DNA of 30,395 bases from IMG/VR virus record IMGVR_UViG_3300027900_000008, positions 1 to 30,395 of that record; one strand, 5' to 3'. The notes below the pieces were generated by a model, which was given only the letters and a program-made list of their open reading frames with translations, was not told the origin of the DNA and searched no databases. Origin of the DNA: a virus. The position numbers were made by a program, and so were the translations under genes. Shown in pieces: positions 10,334 through 18,748 of this stretch (the first letter of the stretch is position 1; the number at the start of each line of letters is the position of its first letter).

Positions 10334-10656
10334 TTCGGCGCCCTCTCAATCCAGCGGAACACCTCAAGCATGATGCCGAAAGCAGCAGCGCCACCAGCTA
10401 TAGCCGCGCACGCGACCATAAACCGGCGAATCAGGGTGCCCGGCTTGAACTGGTTTACTTCGTCACGGATGGCCTTAATCTCGGCAGCCACCTCAGCCTT
10501 GGTGGCTAGCTGAGCCATCGTGGCTTCGATGCGGGTAATGTCGCTTTTTGTCGCCATACCTTGCATCACATGCGCTATATCCGCCAATCTATCCTGCACA
10601 TTCCCTAAATGAATGTCTAGTTCACCGATGGTCTGTGCTGGCCGTCTGTCGCTCAT
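10330..10656 (-). CDS. Coiled-coil membrane protein of the lysis group, 108 aa
   Basis: ATG 10656 follows a GGGTGAG stretch. Residues 1-72 form a soluble coiled coil (IHLGNVQDRLADIAHVMQGM, ATMAQLATKAEVAAEIKAIR). Residues 78-97 are a membrane helix (FMVACAAIAGGAAAFGIML) and the end is basic (RWIERAPK). It lies directly before the holin with a GTGA overlap. Position and topology suggest a holin partner, antiholin or a superinfection factor, but no family is recognised. Confidence 0.65.
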   Translation of the reverse strand: MSDRRPAQTIGELDIHLGNVQDRLADIAHVMQGMATKSDITRIEATMAQLATKAEVAAEIKAIRDEVNQFKPGTLIRRFMVACAAIAGGAAAFGIMLEVFRWIERAPK

Positions 10657-10686
10657 TTTCTCACCCGTGCTTGTCGTTGTTAGCTA

Positions 10687-11040
10687 TCAATTTTGATAGG
10701 TGAGCCGGTACGCGACAAATGCCGCAAACAGGAGCCCCACGAATCCAACATCCACCCCGGCCCACGCGCTGCACATGGGCTGGCCGGGCTCAATAGGCCA
10801 CGGCTTGACCATGTACGCCGCCGAGCAGACGGCCGTCTGCCCGTACTCCCATGCCCCATAGGCGCACGCCAGCCAAACGGCTTTACGGCGCCACGCTGCG
10901 GCGATCAACGCCAGGAACACGAGCGAGGCCAGCGCGCCAAGCATCTTGCTTGCCACGCCCGCTAGCTCAGACGGGACCAATCCCCAGCCGTAGTGCCTAG
11001 CCAGCACGGCAGCGACGATGATGCAGGCGACTGACTTCAC
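10687..11040 (-). CDS. Multi-pass membrane protein of the lysis group, 117 aa
   Basis: A GTG start (11040) overlaps the stop of the repeat protein (GTGA). Three to four hydrophobic segments are visible: 1-15 (SVACIIVAAVLA), 33-50 (MLGALASLVFLALIAAAW), 52-66, and 94-111 (VGFVGLLFAAFVAYRLT). Proteins of this kind sit next to holins in Burkholderiales podophages. It may be a second holin or a pinholin/antiholin. A 30-base gap separates it from the next gene. Confidence 0.6.
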   Translation of the reverse strand: MKSVACIIVAAVLARHYGWGLVPSELAGVASKMLGALASLVFLALIAAAWRRKAVWLACAYGAWEYGQTAVCSAAYMVKPWPIEPGQPMCSAWAGVDVGFVGLLFAAFVAYRLTYQN

Positions 11041-11216
11041 AGCGGCTCGATAGGCCCACCGCCACCGCGCAGGGGCTCTTTAGGGCCACCGCCACCGCGG
11101 AGAGGTTCCTTCGGGCCGCCCCCACCGCGCAGGGGCTCGATTGGGTTGCCACCACCACGCAAGCGGCGGGCGATGCGTTCAAGCCAGGATGCAAGGGTTT
11201 CTCGAATGCGCTTCAT
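11037..11216 (-). CDS. Repeat protein with PxEPLRGGGG units, 59 aa
   Basis: ATG 11216 follows AAGGAA at good spacing and TGA (11037-11039) overlaps the GTG of the next gene, so it is part of the late operon. Residues 1-20 are a basic amphipathic helix (MKRIRETLASWLERIARRLR). The rest is four near-exact ten-residue units of the form GGGGPxEPLR, with x being Ile or Lys. At DNA level these are tandem 30-base repeats. The helix could bind membrane or DNA and the rest is likely unfolded. The gene is short and easily overlooked. No function can be assigned. Confidence 0.65.
   Translation of the reverse strand: MKRIRETLASWLERIARRLRGGGNPIEPLRGGGGPKEPLRGGGGPKEPLRGGGGPIEPL
11041..11160 (-). repeat. 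Tandem 30-bp repeats (four units)
   Basis: On the plus strand the unit contains GGGCCACCGCCACCGCG followed by CAGGGGCTC, repeated four times at 30-base steps with small differences. The repeats are in frame and encode the GGGGPxEPLR units of the 59-residue protein. Copy number could vary between related phages. Confidence 0.8.
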
Positions 11217-11282
11217 GGTGTTTCCTTGGTGGTCAAAGTGTATCGGTTGACTTGCTCACATCGCGGCGAAAACCCCCCGAGC

Positions 11283-13082
11283 TTACGCCAGCGTGTAAGA
11301 AATAGAATTGGCCGTAACAGCCTTTGCGCCAGAGGCTGTAAACGCATTCCCGCCGACGGTTGCGTACAGCTCAATGACGCCAGTAGTTTTAATTCTTGCA
11401 AAACCAACCGCATTAACGCCGTTGTCTGTAATTCTGAGGATAATATCTTTATCAACAGCGGGGCGAATATCTAAGGGTCCGCCAGTGAGCGTAAACGACG
11501 TGCTGTTTGACGTGCCTGAAATTGATGGAATATCCAGCGTAACAGTGTTACCTACGACTGAATACTTCACGGCCCCCGCGGGGGCTGTCGTCATACCTGT
11601 CGCAGTCGCGGTGTAAGAGGTTTGTGAAACAGCCCAATTAGACAGGCCCCAATGTTCAGGCAGTTTCCCTGTGAGGTTTTCGTTTGAAAACACTACCACG
11701 CCGGCCCGCTGAGTATTGACAACACCTGCGCCAGCAGCGGTGGTGCCTCGCACCATGTTGCCCGCAATCAGGCCACTTTCACCGTCGCCGTTTAGTTGCA
11801 CCAACTTCCCAGCGTAAGAATCAGAGCCATGCGTGACACAGTTGCCGGTTACTGAGAATCCTCGGACAGTTCCAGACCCGCCGCCGAAAACAATTCTGGT
11901 CGCTGCTGCGGCATCGCTCGCGCTGAACACGCAACCTGAAATGTTGACGCCACCGACGTACTCCGATGCTCCATTTGGAACAAACTGAAAATCTACAGTG
12001 TCGCCGCCTTCTGTTCGGCAGCCAACAAACGAAATACCAGCGCAGCTGCCGGCAATAAAAAACCCAACGCCGACACACTGCTCCCAGTTGCAACCGACAA
12101 AGCTCAGATTATCCGCAAACGCAGTCGACGGCATGACGACTGCGCCAACAGATGTTCCAGTGGTAAACGTACACCCATCAAAAGCAAACTGCCCTCCTCC
12201 AGTGAAGCCGGCAGCAAAGCGAATAGTTGCGTCAGAAATCTGATACCCAACTACCTGTTCGTATGAATGCGTGTAGCACCTGGTGCCTTCAATAGTGATT
12301 CCGGTCGTCACGCCAAAAAGTTCAACCTCTTTAACCGCAACATTGGCGACATTCTTCAAACGCAGAGCATTTGGCACACCATCAGCACTGCGGATTGTCA
12401 AGCGGCTGATGTGAATGTTCTCCACGTTGTTTGTAGCTAGACAGTCGAAGTCTAGAATGTGCGCACCGGCGGACATTCCCACACCAAAGAGCAACGAGCC
12501 GAAGGTGTTGTCGCCTAGAATTGACACTGGCGCAGAGGCTGTCAGCGGGGCCGATATTTTGTAATAGGCCCCAGCATTAGCTGGCGGAATGAAAACAGTC
12601 CCGCGCACTGCGACTGCTTGGTTAATTGTCGCTTGAATCGCAGCCGTATCATCAGCCACCGCGTCACCTACGGCGCCGAAGTCTCTCACGCTCACCACAT
12701 CGCGCATCTTCGCCTGCGCCGTGCGCGTCACTACGCCAGCGCCAGCCTGAACAAATACCACTTCGCTGGAGCTAATGTCACCAAACCGCTCAGTAGAAGC
12801 CGGCGCCGAATACACCAGCGATCCCTTGGCATCCTGCACCAAGAGCGAGTAATCGCTGCCCACGTACAGCCGGCCAGGGCTCCCCGAGTTCGACGGGTAA
12901 CCGTTGATCGTCCGCACCGGCTGCGCTGCTGGTTGCGACAAGGCAGCATCCCAAAACACCGCGATAGGGTTGGTTTGCGGCGGCAGGTTGGCAGCGCCAA
13001 TCCAGACATAGCCGTTTTCCAGCGGCTGGCCGTCTCGGTCAGTGAAGATCGGGAAGGCGGGGGAAACTGAGAGGGCGGTCAT
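11283..13082 (-). CDS. Tailspike: head-binding domain plus pectate-lyase-like beta-helix
   Basis: A 599-residue protein. Residues 1-115 match the P22 tailspike head-binding type (FPIFTDRDGQPLENGYVWIG, then PQTNPIAVFWDAALSQPAAQ and GRLYVGSDYSLLV), which attaches the spike to the tail. Residues 131-160 carry the start of a pectate-lyase superfamily fold (SVRDFGAVGDAVADDTAAIQ). A long region of short beta repeats follows (residues 200-450), consistent with a right-handed beta-helix, and the C-terminal 130 residues look like a separate beta domain. Such spikes bind and often cleave host surface polysaccharide. Its start overlaps the preceding gene by 4 bases. Substrate cannot be read from sequence. 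Confidence 0.88.
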   Translation of the reverse strand: MTALSVSPAFPIFTDRDGQPLENGYVWIGAANLPPQTNPIAVFWDAALSQPAAQPVRTINGYPSNSGSPGRLYVGSDYSLLVQDAKGSLVYSAPASTERFGDISSSEVVFVQAGAGVVTRTAQAKMRDVVSVRDFGAVGDAVADDTAAIQATINQAVAVRGTVFIPPANAGAYYKISAPLTASAPVSILGDNTFGSLLFGVGMSAGAHILDFDCLATNNVENIHISRLTIRSADGVPNALRLKNVANVAVKEVELFGVTTGITIEGTRCYTHSYEQVVGYQISDATIRFAAGFTGGGQFAFDGCTFTTGTSVGAVVMPSTAFADNLSFVGCNWEQCVGVGFFIAGSCAGISFVGCRTEGGDTVDFQFVPNGASEYVGGVNISGCVFSASDAAAATRIVFGGGSGTVRGFSVTGNCVTHGSDSYAGKLVQLNGDGESGLIAGNMVRGTTAAGAGVVNTQRAGVVVFSNENLTGKLPEHWGLSNWAVSQTSYTATATGMTTAPAGAVKYSVVGNTVTLDIPSISGTSNSTSFTLTGGPLDIRPAVDKDIILRITDNGVNAVGFARIKTTGVIELYATVGGNAFTASGAKAVTANSISYTLA

Positions 13083-15061
13083 GGTTGGCCTGCTACGGTT
13101 TTGGCTTTCTCTTCGATAGCCTCTGATTGCGTCTGGATGGTAGAAAACAGCCGTTTGGCGATTTGCTGTTCTTCGGCGCTACCGGGAGCCGTCTTGCCTA
13201 GCTTCAGCATGAGATCCCGAACGGGGACTGATTCGTATACCCGCGCAAGGCTGCCAATGCCGCCCGCAGCTGCGATGGTGCCCACAAGCGATCCGAAGAA
13301 GCTCTGCAGCAGACCGCCAGCGACGAACGGCATGGTTTCCTGACCCGTGGCCGTGGTTACACCAGCTTGAGACGCGCGGCGCGTAAGATTCAAAGCGCGC
13401 GACAAGCCTTCAACTTGATCACGATCCGCGCCCTTAAAAAAGACGCCTATCTGTGGTTGAAGGCGCTTTAGTTCCGCGTTGAAGCGCTCCGGGCTAAACA
13501 TCTTTGTGCCGTCTTCCATCTCGTATTCGGCCTTCTGAGCGGCGCGGGATAGAACGGCCGTGCGGGCATTGGCTTGCCCGGCAGGGGTGAGGCTTGAGTA
13601 AAGCTGACGCACCTCGCTAGGCTTGACCGAGAACAGCAGCTTGTTCACGTCCTCCGGTGTAGCGTTTCCGCTGCGAAGAACAGACTTCAGCGTCCCGAAC
13701 TCAAGCTCCCCGGCAAGCTCGGACAATCGCTTGTTCGCTACCATCCACTTGGTGGCGTCACGGGTCTGCCCGGTTGCCTTGATGAAGGCTTCCATGTCCT
13801 GCTTAAGCGGGCCATAGATAGAAGAAAGCGACTTCTCCCCAGCGCTACGAATTGAAGCCAACTCCGGCGCCGTGAACGATTCGCCGACTTGCTTGCGGAG
13901 GGTTTCGACGTTGCGCAGGTTTTGATCTTGAAGGCTTGTCTTCCAGTCTTCCAGCGTGCGGATGATTGGCGCGTACTGCTCAGACTTCAAACCTTGAAGC
14001 CTAGCGATCTCGCTATCAATGGCCTGCGTGGCGTTTGTCACCGGCACCGTGCCAGTAGCGCCTAGCCTGTCGATCACTTCGTTTTTCAGTCCTGAATACT
14101 TGGTCAACTCTGCCGAGCGCTTGTTTGCCAAGTCGCGCATCACGTCGTCACTGACGTTTGCCGCGTCGTCGGCCCCGAACTCGCGCAGCAGGCCTTTCAC
14201 GGCGTCGACACGGGCCTGCTGCTGGGCAACCCTAACCGGGCCAGTGCCGAGCACGGGGATACGCTCGCCAGTGCGCTGGCCAACTTGCCCCATGAACGTA
14301 GAAGGCGGCAAGGCATCCGAAGTCATCACCGGGATACCACGCTGCTCGGCTGCGCGCACGCTTTGCTGAAGTCCCGCGTTAGGGGTTCTTGCGGCAGATG
14401 GCACCATTCTTGCGCCGACCAATCCGCCCAAAAGGCTAGCGCCGATTTGGCCTGCTGGCGATCCGCCCGCCTCTTCCGAGGCTTGACCGGCAGCGCCAGC
14501 CCCCGCACCGCCGGCCACTTGCGCCAAAGGCTGCGCGGCCAGAGCACGGCCGACCTCGCGCGTTACGGGTGACGTTGCCGCCAATTGCACGGCACGGCCT
14601 GCCGACGCGATACCGCCAGCACCAGCAGCGCCAGCAGTGGTCGATTGAACGATGCGCTCTGCCTGCGTTTTGGCTTCCGGCACGCCCATGCGCGTGAGCA
14701 TGTTTTGCATGGCCTCGGTCGGCCGCGTGAACTTGGTTCCGAATAGGTTGTTCACCGTGTCGACGATGGGGTCGCCCACCAGCGGCGCCAAAGCTGCAGC
14801 ACCAGCGCCGGCAATGGCCCCGGGGATAGCGCCGACGCCCGCAACCGGGGCGCCTAGCGCCGCACCTAGCACGGCACCGCCAGCGATGGGACCGCCACCA
14901 CGCACAGCCGCGCCAGCTACACCAGCGACAGAGGTACGCGGCGGCTCGGCTTCCTGCGCCTTGGCAAGTTCATAGGCTTGCACAACGGTCTGGAAGTCAG
15001 GCGTGCCGCGCTTGTCGGCGTTTTGAACGATCCACGCGGCGTATTCGTCGGCGCTTGCCAT
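13079..15061 (-). CDS. Large DNA-ejection protein (P22 gp16 position)
   Basis: A 660-residue protein from ATG 15061, one base after the preceding stop; the open frame extends to 15154 but overlaps the preceding gene. The N-terminus (ASADEYAAWIVQNADKRGTP) is a motif I have seen in phage internal virion proteins. Residues 45-105 are very rich in Gly and Ala (VAGVAGAAVRGGGPIAGGAV...), hydrophobic enough to enter a membrane, and a second Gly/Ala segment lies at 140-220. The rest is helical. In P22 three proteins (gp7, gp20, gp16) leave the capsid with the DNA and form a channel. This gene is third in such a trio, and the assignment is by position and composition. Confidence 0.7.
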   Translation of the reverse strand: MASADEYAAWIVQNADKRGTPDFQTVVQAYELAKAQEAEPPRTSVAGVAGAAVRGGGPIAGGAVLGAALGAPVAGVGAIPGAIAGAGAAALAPLVGDPIVDTVNNLFGTKFTRPTEAMQNMLTRMGVPEAKTQAERIVQSTTAGAAGAGGIASAGRAVQLAATSPVTREVGRALAAQPLAQVAGGAGAGAAGQASEEAGGSPAGQIGASLLGGLVGARMVPSAARTPNAGLQQSVRAAEQRGIPVMTSDALPPSTFMGQVGQRTGERIPVLGTGPVRVAQQQARVDAVKGLLREFGADDAANVSDDVMRDLANKRSAELTKYSGLKNEVIDRLGATGTVPVTNATQAIDSEIARLQGLKSEQYAPIIRTLEDWKTSLQDQNLRNVETLRKQVGESFTAPELASIRSAGEKSLSSIYGPLKQDMEAFIKATGQTRDATKWMVANKRLSELAGELEFGTLKSVLRSGNATPEDVNKLLFSVKPSEVRQLYSSLTPAGQANARTAVLSRAAQKAEYEMEDGTKMFSPERFNAELKRLQPQIGVFFKGADRDQVEGLSRALNLTRRASQAGVTTATGQETMPFVAGGLLQSFFGSLVGTIAAAGGIGSLARVYESVPVRDLMLKLGKTAPGSAEEQQIAKRLFSTIQTQSEAIEEKAKTVAGQP

Positions 15062-15062
15062 G

Positions 15063-16367
15063 CTATTTCCCGCGGATAATTTGGTCGGCGCGGGAACGGA
15101 CATCCCCCGCAGCGGCTGGCGCTGCACCTTCTGGAATGGGGGCAACGCTATCAAGGAACATCTGCGCCGTGTCAGACTTGGTAGCCGCAGCCTTCAGCAA
15201 CTTGGTGTTTTGAGCGTACTGCGCCCTGGACGCTCTTTCAAACACATTGAACAGTGTTTCTAGCTCTCCCTTGGTAAAGGTGATGTCGCCAGCCTTGGCT
15301 TTGATCAGCAGCTTTTGTTCATTTTCCGTAATGGGGCCTTGCCCCGCCAAAAGCGAGCGAGCGTTAAGCGCCATTTCTGCGTTACCTTGGATCAGCTCCG
15401 TGGTGGCGTTGACTGCTTTGTCTCCGGTGAACCCAAGCGCTGAGGCTACGCGCGCAACCACGAGTCTTTGCTCTGCGCCAGGGCCGACAATCGCCGACTG
15501 CAACGCTTGACGGTAACGCGGAATATCGTTCAGTTGACCGACTGCTGCATTAGCCTTTTCGTACAGCACAGGGGCCAGTTTGCCAAGTTCTGCGGATGCG
15601 CCCTTTTCGATGTTCGACACTTCCACGCGCGTGACAGGCTGCCGCAGAATCTGCGTGTTCTTGAAGGTCTGTTGCTGGCTCGGCGTCAGCTTCTCAAACT
15701 CGATAGCTTCGAGGATAGATGACGGCATGCCTTTTCGGCGCTCAGACTCGGTGACCACTGGCGCCAGTGCAGCCGCGCGCCGCTCGCTCTCGGCTTTGTT
15801 CCACCCTTCAATGGCATCCTTGCCGCCAGGCAGCCCGGCGATCAGCCCGCCGATGGCCGTTTGGACGTACTCCGGCCCTACCACGTCAAGCGCCTTAGCC
15901 CAGTCCTCATAGGCTTTTGCTTCGTCCCTACGGTTACTGTTGCGCGATGCTTCGGCGCGTTCTTGCAGCATGCGCTTAGCCGCCTCGGGATCACGCCCGG
16001 CAGCCACCAAGATGCTAGTGCCGAACGACAGCATGCCCTTCTGTGCGCCTTCATCCATGCGCGTCCAGACGCGGTTGATGGCCTCGGCTTGGTCTTTGGG
16101 GGCAAAGGCTTGCGCTTCAAAGAAGTCAGCCGGCGTCCATTGGCCGTCTCGCACCTTGCCGACAAGCGCAGACATCCGGGCTTGCTGCGCTGCTGCCTGC
16201 TCTGCCGCCGCGCGCTGCTGAAGTACCGCCTGTTGCTGCTGTGCGGCGCGGGCTTCGGCTTCTTGCCGCAGGGCCTGGGCTTGGGCCATCTGTGAGCCCA
16301 TCTGAAACCCGCCAGCCAACGACTGGAACGGGTTTTGATCCGGCATCGTGTAGTTAAGCGGCCCCAT
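15063..16367 (-). CDS. DNA-ejection protein (P22 gp20 position)
   Basis: A 434-residue protein from ATG 16367, one base after the preceding stop (TGACATG). The start at 16412 of the longer frame overlaps the neighbour and is rejected. Residues 20-65 are a Gln/Ala-rich coiled coil (ALRQEAEARAAQQQQAVLQQ). Residues 70-330 are helical with repeated short helices, and the end is rich in Ala and Pro. There is no enzyme motif. It lies second in a trio of ejection-type proteins, as gp20 does in P22. The sequence is not close enough to be certain without a structural comparison. Confidence 0.68.
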   Translation of the reverse strand: MGPLNYTMPDQNPFQSLAGGFQMGSQMAQAQALRQEAEARAAQQQQAVLQQRAAAEQAAAQQARMSALVGKVRDGQWTPADFFEAQAFAPKDQAEAINRVWTRMDEGAQKGMLSFGTSILVAAGRDPEAAKRMLQERAEASRNSNRRDEAKAYEDWAKALDVVGPEYVQTAIGGLIAGLPGGKDAIEGWNKAESERRAAALAPVVTESERRKGMPSSILEAIEFEKLTPSQQQTFKNTQILRQPVTRVEVSNIEKGASAELGKLAPVLYEKANAAVGQLNDIPRYRQALQSAIVGPGAEQRLVVARVASALGFTGDKAVNATTELIQGNAEMALNARSLLAGQGPITENEQKLLIKAKAGDITFTKGELETLFNVFERASRAQYAQNTKLLKAAATKSDTAQMFLDSVAPIPEGAAPAAAGDVRSRADQIIRGK

Positions 16368-16368
16368 G

Positions 16369-17142
16369 TCACGGCCCCCCAAAGCTGAACCCAGGCGGCG
16401 CGCGGAACCCACTGCCAGGCGCCATCAAACCGGGCGTGGTTGTCGGGGGTGAGCCGCCGAACGGGTTGCGCCCCATGCCCATCTGCATGCCTGCAAACTG
16501 AGCCGGCATGTTCAGCAGGTTGACGAACGGAGCCGAGCGGCCAATGGTGCCGCCGGCCAGCGCTGCGCCTTGCTGCTGCAGTAGTCCGGCGATGCCTTGG
16601 CCCGTTTGCATGCCAGCAGAGCCAACGCCAGCTGCGGACTGCTGCCCCAGCTGCGTAAGACCAGCGAGCCGGCTGTACTGCTGGTCGATAGCCTGCTGCA
16701 GCATGGCGGGGCGGAACTGAGCCAGCGCGCCTTGCAGGTTGCCGCCACGGAGCCCGCCCGTCGCCGATGCGTTTTGCAACATGGCGTCTTCGCCCTGCTG
16801 CACTTGCGATTGGAAGAGCGGGCTCTGCTCAATACCTGCGATGGCTTGCTGCTGCGCTTCCTCATTTGTCATAGAGCCGGGAGCACGCGGGCCTACCATG
16901 TTCGGATCGTAGGTGCCACCGATGCCCGCCAGCGCTTGCAGGCCACGCAAGGCAGGCTGCCCAGCTTGGACGTAGGGCGACAGCAGCTCTTGCATCAGGT
17001 CAAACTGACGCCGCTGCTCATCAATGCCAGCTTGCGCCGACTGCGCTTGCTGTTGAGATGCCTTGTTAGCCGCCCGAGACTGAACTACGCCGCTGGCTAG
17101 CGTCGTGCCGCCAAGAACAAGGCCAGCAACTGGATTAGGCAT
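16369..17142 (-). CDS. DNA-ejection protein (P22 gp7 position; p32-like)
   Basis: A 257-residue protein from ATG 17142, preceded by GGGGGCG. The first residues (MPNPVAGLVLGGTTLASGVV) form a hydrophobic helix. A Gln-rich helix follows (ANKASQQQAQSAQAGIDEQR), then DLMQELLSPYVQAGQPALRG, a motif of phage proteins annotated as DNA transfer protein, and a Gly/Gln/Met-rich tail. It is the first of three ejection-type genes and overlaps the end of the preceding gene by eight bases. The hydrophobic N-terminus fits a protein that enters the host envelope. Confidence 0.72.
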   Translation of the reverse strand: MPNPVAGLVLGGTTLASGVVQSRAANKASQQQAQSAQAGIDEQRRQFDLMQELLSPYVQAGQPALRGLQALAGIGGTYDPNMVGPRAPGSMTNEEAQQQAIAGIEQSPLFQSQVQQGEDAMLQNASATGGLRGGNLQGALAQFRPAMLQQAIDQQYSRLAGLTQLGQQSAAGVGSAGMQTGQGIAGLLQQQGAALAGGTIGRSAPFVNLLNMPAQFAGMQMGMGRNPFGGSPPTTTPGLMAPGSGFRAPPGFSFGGP

Positions 17143-17578
17143 GATCGCCCCCTTGGAACTCTGCCATGTATTGGTCGAATGTCTCCCCGTACAGAGCCAT
17201 GACCAGCGGTGCCGCTTTGACGGCGAACTTGGCGCCATGCACCAAGCACACAGCCGACAACACTAGATCGTAGTAACCGGCCCGCCAGGCGTAGGCCATG
17301 GCCGATGGGTTACCGGCTCGCTCGGCTGAATCGCTGGCCTGCCACTTCAGCACCACTTGCGCGATGAGCGGCAGAAGAACCGCGCTGTGTTGCTGGAAGA
17401 ACGGGCTCGCCGGGAGCGCGAACAGCAGATTCCAGATAGCCGCGTCCAAGTCTTCGCGCTTGATCTCGTCGCCATCGGCTACGTCGTCGAGCACTTGCAG
17501 GCAGTCATAGAACGACAGCAGCCATTCCACCGCAGCGGGCGGCAGCTTGAAGACTTGTTCTAGGTTCTCGCGCAGCAT
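17135..17578 (-). CDS. Conserved late protein, 147 aa (P22 gp14 position)
   Basis: ATG 17578 follows GGGAGGTGAC, one of the best ribosome binding sites in the window. The product is all-helical (MLRENLEQVFKLPPAAVEWL, FYDCLQVLDDVADGDEI), with segments that look partly hydrophobic but no clear membrane helix. It precedes the ejection trio, where P22 has gp14 (a virion maturation factor of similar size). The match is only positional. Proteins beginning in this way are found in related podophages without assigned function. Confidence 0.6.
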   Translation of the reverse strand: MLRENLEQVFKLPPAAVEWLLSFYDCLQVLDDVADGDEIKREDLDAAIWNLLFALPASPFFQQHSAVLLPLIAQVVLKWQASDSAERAGNPSAMAYAWRAGYYDLVLSAVCLVHGAKFAVKAAPLVMALYGETFDQYMAEFQGGDHA

Positions 17579-17633
17579 GTCACCTCCCGGTGGCTGCTGG
17601 CGGCCGATAACTCAGCGTGCGCATCATACCCGA

Positions 17634-17969
17634 TCAGGTGATTTCCGGGCCAGAAACGCGGAAGACCAACGCGCCGCCCGCGCTGGCGATGGTAGAGATG
17701 GAACCGCCCGGGTCCAGAGCGTGGCCTACCAACTCGGGACACATATAGGTCTCATCCGGCTGAACCGTTCGGTTGTCGATCACTAGATTAGAAGAGCCAG
17801 GCGACCCGCCACTTTGCACTAGATTTACAGAGAAGCTGCGAGCCACAGTATCAATGTTCGTTACCGTGGCTTTGAAGATGACAGCCCGAACCGAAGTTGC
17901 CGTGTATTGCGGGGTTTGCGTGGCCTGCAATAGCAGCGGCGGCACTAGCACCTTGGTGGTGAAACTCAC
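17634..17969 (-). CDS. Small virion-associated protein, 111 aa
   Basis: The frame is open up to 18212, but that part overlaps the preceding gene. The GTG at 17969 lies seven bases after AGGAG and overlaps the preceding stop (GTGA), so it is the start. The product (MSFTTKVLVPPLLLQATQTP if read with Met) is beta-rich, with a TATVTNIDTVARSFSVNLVQ type pattern typical of beta-sandwich head or tail proteins (TSVRAVIFKATVTNID, then GHALDPGGSISTIASAGGAL). Function is probably structural. A 55-base gap with no terminator follows. Confidence 0.65.
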   Translation of the reverse strand: MSFTTKVLVPPLLLQATQTPQYTATSVRAVIFKATVTNIDTVARSFSVNLVQSGGSPGSSNLVIDNRTVQPDETYMCPELVGHALDPGGSISTIASAGGALVFRVSGPEIT

Positions 17970-18748
17970 GGTTCGCTCCTGATGTTGCTCGTTACCGTCA
18001 GAATGACAGACGGAATCTCCGGGACCGGCCCGGACGCTGGGAAGTATTGAAGTTGCACGGCGGTGTCTGACACTGCCCACATAAGCTGCACATAGTCGCC
18101 TGCTTTGAGGTCTAGCAGGATGTTGGCCGCGCCGAATATCTCGTGATTGTTGCCCTGAATCTGAATCTGGGATGCCGACGCGGGTACGTTTACGCCGTTC
18201 ACACGCCACCACGTCCAGAAGTTCGCAGACCCGCCGCTGGTCTTGTCTAGCTGTACGCTGAACTGGAAGTTGTAGACGCCTTCGGTGTCTACTTGCACTT
18301 CAGACGGGCTGCGCAACACTGCGCCTTGGTTTGGTGCGCTATTGTTGTACGTCACCGCGTAGGCCGTATTGATGGCCGCCGCCGTCTGCGTCGTGGTGTC
18401 CCAAAACATGCCAAACCGCTGGCGCTTGCGCGGCGGGATGGGTGGCTGCATCTGCAGGCCTTCAACCGTGGCCGCGAGGTCGCCGACGAGTGCAAGCGCT
18501 TGGTTCGCTTTGCTTTCTGCCAGCGCACACGACACGGCCGCCTCTTGCGCCACGCTTGCGATAGTGGACAAGGCCTCGTTGGCTGAAGCCTGGGCTAGGC
18601 CGATTTCCACGAAGTCGCTTGACGCTGACCCATCGGCCAGCGGCTCGACAACAGAAAACAGGTTCTCGAAGGCGCGGATCTGCTCCTGATCCTTGAGGAA
18701 CTGCGCCAGCTGCGACCGGCTTAGACGGAGCGGCGGGATCGTCGCCAT
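17966..18748 (-). CDS. Structural protein with coiled coil and jelly-roll-like C-terminus (possible tail needle)
   Basis: A 260-residue protein starting at ATG 18748, overlapping the gp10-like stop by one base (TAATG). Residues 1-35 are helical (RLSRSQLAQFLKDQEQIRAF), residues 36-95 form an Ala-rich coiled coil, a Pro-Arg linker follows (PPIPPRKRQRFG), and residues 110-255 are a beta domain (YNFQFSVQLDKTSGGSANFW, then WWRVNGVNVPASASQIQIQG) of the C1q/TNF jelly-roll kind. In P22 the gene after gp10 is gp26, the tail needle. Relatives such as that of Sf6 carry a TNF-like knob at the tip. Function as needle is inference. Confidence 0.65.
   Translation of the reverse strand: MATIPPLRLSRSQLAQFLKDQEQIRAFENLFSVVEPLADGSASSDFVEIGLAQASANEALSTIASVAQEAAVSCALAESKANQALALVGDLAATVEGLQMQPPIPPRKRQRFGMFWDTTTQTAAAINTAYAVTYNNSAPNQGAVLRSPSEVQVDTEGVYNFQFSVQLDKTSGGSANFWTWWRVNGVNVPASASQIQIQGNNHEIFGAANILLDLKAGDYVQLMWAVSDTAVQLQYFPASGPVPEIPSVILTVTSNIRSEP

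Noticed and set aside
11283-13082. Diversity-generating retroelement at the tailspike gene
   Set aside because: No reverse transcriptase and no template/variable repeat pair was seen near the spike gene.
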